36,897 bases of DNA, taken from Akkermansia sp. (GTDB lineage: Bacteria > Verrucomicrobiota > Verrucomicrobiia > Verrucomicrobiales > Akkermansiaceae). Where the stretch lies: NCBI GenBank assembly GCA_017399165.1, contig JAFQEF010000093.1, positions 1 to 36,897 on the forward strand, written 5' to 3'. Below, piece after piece: positions 34,532 through 36,897 of this stretch. The first letter of the stretch is position 1; every line of letters starts with the position of its first letter. The notes under the pieces were generated by a model that ran no database searches, was not told where the DNA came from, and was given only the letters and a program-made list of their open reading frames with translations. The position numbers and the translations under genes are program-made.

Positions 34532-35617
34532 CTAAAACCGATATGACAAACCGAACAATCTGAGTACTTTGCGTCCCCCTTCGCGTCGGCAGGAGAAAAT
34601 ACGTTGAGCAAGAGAAACATTTCCTCTTCTTTTTCGTGGATATTTAAGCGGGGTATGATATAGAAGCTGCAAATCATGCCATTCCTGTTTTTTGAACGGC
34701 TCTTTACAAAGAGTATGTAGCGGAAAACATTTATTTAAAAAATTTGAGTACGATATTAAATATTCATCTACTTTTGAGCTTATTCGAATCCTATAATCTG
34801 CTTGTAAAGAATGCAGAATTCGGCGTACCAACATGCTGCGTTTTAGTGTGGCCTCTGTGGGAATAGATTCAAATATCTCCGTCTGTAATTCTAACTCTCG
34901 CAATACGGCCCAAGCACCTTCATCTAATTTACGTGAACTTGATGAAGGGTTGTCTTCTTTGTAATGATATGCTGCAGCCGGTGTAACACATATAGAATCT
35001 GCCGCTATCCATGTGCGAAGCGCAAATCCTAAATCCTGAAAAGATGCTCCGGGAGTTTCTGAAAAACATATATTATTTTTGATGAGCCACTCTCTTTTGT
35101 ATATAGCGGACCATATAGCAACGCTCCCTGTGATATAATCTATGGCATCAGTTGGTTTTATCTCCGTTCCGGGAAGATGCGAGGCAAACTTGCCGGATGG
35201 CTTACTCTTCCCAACCCGTTCCCCGGTAAAGCTTCCCTTTACTATTGGCGCTGTCGTTTGTTCAGCCAATTCCAATAAATGCTGAAACATAGTTGGCTCG
35301 ACCCAATCATCAGGTTCCACAATACCTATCCAAGTTCCTTTCGCTGCTTTCAGGGCAACATTCATGGCTTTTCCATATCCTCCATTCGGTTGATGTATCA
35401 CTTGAAACCGAGCATCACACTTGGACCATTCATTTAGAATCTCATCCGACCCATCCGTGCTCCCATCATTAATACAGATATACTCTATATTTTGCACTGT
35501 CTGTGCTGCTAATGATTTGAGACAGGGCTCCAACAATGCGCCGGTATTATATACTGGAACAAGTACACTTAATTTTAATTCGTTACATACTTCGGGGATA
35601 TTCTGCACCTCTGCCAT
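34532..35617 (-). CDS. Glycosyltransferase family 2, first gene of the leftward glf operon
   Basis: The protein is 361 aa. Key motifs are LSVLVPVYNTGALLEPCLKS, INDGSTDGSDE, HQPNGGYGKAMNVAL and IGIVEPDDWVEP, then SVAIWSAIYKREWL and ASFQDLGFALRTW. The C-terminus is basic. It is a paralog of the GT2 at 32351. The ATG at 35617 lies only 4 nt inside the left arm of element B, so the 5' end of its mRNA would include the palindromic arm. Expression would then depend on a promoter reading leftward out of the element. Confidence 0.92.
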   Translation of the reverse strand: MAEVQNIPEVCNELKLSVLVPVYNTGALLEPCLKSLAAQTVQNIEYICINDGSTDGSDEILNEWSKCDARFQVIHQPNGGYGKAMNVALKAAKGTWIGIVEPDDWVEPTMFQHLLELAEQTTAPIVKGSFTGERVGKSKPSGKFASHLPGTEIKPTDAIDYITGSVAIWSAIYKREWLIKNNICFSETPGASFQDLGFALRTWIAADSICVTPAAAYHYKEDNPSSSSRKLDEGAWAVLRELELQTEIFESIPTEATLKRSMLVRRILHSLQADYRIRISSKVDEYLISYSNFLNKCFPLHTLCKEPFKKQEWHDLQLLYHTPLKYPRKRRGNVSLAQRIFSCRREGGRKVLRLFGLSYRF

Positions 35618-35621
35618 GTTT

Positions 35622-35789
35622 TGTATGTTATCTCATTTTGAATGAGATGTCCAGAAAATAATTGATAAATCAATGTATTTTTGCATTTTTGGTTACTATA
35701 TACGGCATGAGTGTTTCGCTTTTATTTTTGCGAAGCTCTTATACTAAATGAATTATGAATATATCTCATTCAAAATGAGATAGCATACA
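35622..35789. promoter_or_regulatory. Putative invertible promoter element B
   Basis: Two 27-bp arms, 35622-35648 and 35763-35789, are inverted repeats with one mismatch. They enclose 114 bp. The core of the left arm, TATCTCATTTTGAATGAGAT, is itself nearly palindromic and recurs exactly, inverted, at 35763-35782. The element fills the space between two divergent GT2 genes, and both start codons lie within 5 nt of an arm. Inverting the enclosed DNA would redirect its promoter from one gene to the other. Element A at 10289 has the same design and nearly the same arm sequence. The alternative is a shared regulator with paired operators. Confidence 0.65.
35674..35702 (+). promoter_or_regulatory. 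Candidate rightward promoters inside element B
   Basis: TGTATT (35674-35679) and TATATA (35697-35702) are 17 bp apart, and ACGGCATG follows, as it nearly does after the TATAAT at 22734. A second good -10, TATACT, lies at 35740-35745 without a clear -35. Both point toward the GT2 gene at 35793. Leftward candidates were weaker. Confidence 0.4.
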
Positions 35790-35792
35790 CAA

Positions 35793-36897
35793 GTGAGTAC
35801 ACTGCAGATGTTAGAACACAAACAGCCGCTAGTCAGCGTTATCGTACCAGTTTACAATGTTGCTAAGTATTTACGCAAATGCATGGACAGTCTTTGCGAG
35901 CAGAGTTACCGTAACTTGCAAATAATCGCGGTAGATGATGGCAGTACAGATGAATCGTTGAGCATATTACGTGAATACGAAGCAAAAGACTTACGGGTGG
36001 AGGTTATTCATCAGGAAAATCAGGGTGCATCAGTGGCTCGTAACAAGGCTCTTGACTTGTGTAAGGGGGAGTGGGTAACAGGCTGTGATCCGGATGACTG
36101 GTTAGAGTTGAATGCGGTGGAGAGTGTCATTGATGCATTGCGCATAACAGAGGCAGATATTGCTATATGTGGGTATAAAAAAGTATTTGAGCCGCGTAAC
36201 TATGAAGAAAAACACACGGCACTAAGGAATACAAAACAAAGCGGCGTATATAAGATTACAGAGCAATTGTTGCAGGGTGTATTATCTTGTTGTTATTTTT
36301 GGAATAAATATATACGTCGCACCCTTATAGAAGAACTGTCTTTACGTTTTGAAGAAGGAAGATGGTATGAAGATGTGAGTATTTCTCTCATCTCTCTATT
36401 GTCACGGATGGGGCAAAACGTAGTTATATTAAATGCTCCTCTGTATAATTACCGACAGCATAATGGTAGCATCTTGGGTAAAATTCGGCAACAAAAAGCA
36501 GAAAAAGTATTAGATGTGTACCTGGAGGTAGAAAAAGTTTTAATGTATCTTCAAGAAAAAAAAGAACTATCTAATCGTCAATATTTCGCAGTTAGTATGA
36601 TACAGTATTATGGTGCATTGATTCGCAAGGATATCCCAGATACATTATTGCCGGAAGTCGAGACGAGAACCGGAAAACTTCTGAACCAATACGGACTAGA
36701 TAAGGCGTGGCTTATGTATTTGTATGGAATACGATCAATGCCGACTATTGTCAACTCAGGGCAAACGCATTGGGCGACGTGTCATACAGAAAATACGGCT
36801 TCAAAAATCTTTTTCATGTATTCAACATCCACAGCACAAGCGAATTGCATGTTCTTTACGGATAATTTTTCGTTTGTGAGCTTCTTATATCGCCTAA
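35793..36897 (+). CDS. Glycosyltransferase family 2 (runs off the window)
   Basis: The frame is open from GTG 35793 (or ATG 35808) to the right edge, about 368 codons with no stop. GT2 motifs are clear: LVSVIVPVYNVAKYLRKCMDS, AVDDGSTDESL, NQGASVARNKALDLC and VTGCDPDDWLELNA, then CYFWNKYIRR and RWYEDVSISLIS. By symmetry with the left-hand gene, GTG 35793, just after the arm, may be the true start. The last 45 or so codons (after about 36757) no longer read like a glycosyltransferase and may reflect a frameshift or the beginning of a second domain. Its donor and acceptor are unknown. Confidence 0.85.
   Translation, partial: MSTLQMLEHKQPLVSVIVPVYNVAKYLRKCMDSLCEQSYRNLQIIAVDDGSTDESLSILREYEAKDLRVEVIHQENQGASVARNKALDLCKGEWVTGCDPDDWLELNAVESVIDALRITEADIAICGYKKVFEPRNYEEKHTALRNTKQSGVYKITEQLLQGVLSCCYFWNKYIRRTLIEELSLRFEEGRWYEDVSISLISLLSRMGQNVVILNAPLYNYRQHNGSILGKIRQQKAEKVLDVYLEVEKVLMYLQEKKELSNRQYFAVSMIQYYGALIRKDIPDTLLPEVETRTGKLLNQYGLDKAWLMYLYGIRSMPTIVNSGQTHWATCHTENTASKIFFMYSTSTAQANCMFFTDNFSFVSFLYRL

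Noticed and set aside
10289..35789. Elements A and B considered as two copies of a miniature transposable element
   Set aside because: Only the arms are alike and the enclosed sequences differ. No target-site duplication was seen. Both sit exactly at divergent promoter regions.
1..36897. Search by eye for tRNA and rRNA genes
   Set aside because: No cloverleaf with a TTC-arm and CCA-like end and no rRNA-like stretch was seen. A covariance-model scan would be needed to exclude a divergent tRNA.

Overview
The window reads as a chromosomal segment of a gut-type Verrucomicrobiota bacterium, probably Akkermansia-like. This is inference. It rests on a large secreted protein ending in a PEP-CTERM tail (IPEPTTATL, hydrophobic stretch, RRRR), a DUF805-ankyrin fusion, and start codons that almost never have a Shine-Dalgarno sequence. 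No rRNA, tRNA or CRISPR array was seen.

Layout. (1) 1-193: the 3' end of a group II intron (maturase C-terminus, domain V and domain VI), followed by a 33-bp tandem repeat and a small membrane ORF. (2) 682-4047: a terminator, then a leftward DUF805/ankyrin-repeat membrane protein. (3) 4372-9311: a rightward run of HIT-family hydrolase, GH31 alpha-glucosidase, soluble PAS histidine kinase and CNNM/CBS membrane protein. It meets a leftward EamA transporter gene head-on. (4) 10289-10451: a putative invertible promoter in front of an 850-aa PEP-CTERM surface protein. (5) 13169-18554: aroD, an AEC permease, a U32/DUF3656 protein and a lipoprotein. (6) 18589-22565: a leftward GtrII-like membrane protein and a carA-purA pair. 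The CarA has lost all three glutaminase catalytic residues. (7) 22814-23993: three small membrane-associated proteins resembling the enterobacterial yqjD-yqjE-yqjK cluster. (8) 24019-26873: a tightly coupled cassette of a cytidylyltransferase/GHMP-kinase fusion, a second cytidylyltransferase, a phosphomannose-isomerase-type cupin and a GT25 glycosyltransferase. (9) 26963-29633: thrS without a TGS domain, and infC. (10) 29763-36897: a lipoprotein, then an AT-richer glycosyltransferase block with GT8, four GT2 genes and glf. Two divergent GT2 genes in this block flank a second putative invertible promoter.

How it fits together. The cassette at 24-27 kb and the block at 30-37 kb together look like surface glycan assembly: sugar phosphorylation, nucleotide activation, UDP-galactofuranose supply and glycosyl transfer. 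The strongest new signal is that two unlinked intergenic regions have the same architecture. One lies before the PEP-CTERM surface protein and one lies between divergent GT2 genes. In each, two oppositely oriented copies of a quasi-palindromic site (type TATCTCATTTTGAATGAGAT) enclose 114-117 bp that contain promoter-like sequence. This suggests coordinated phase variation of a surface protein and a surface glycan by one recombinase encoded elsewhere. Two operators for one shared regulator are the main alternative.
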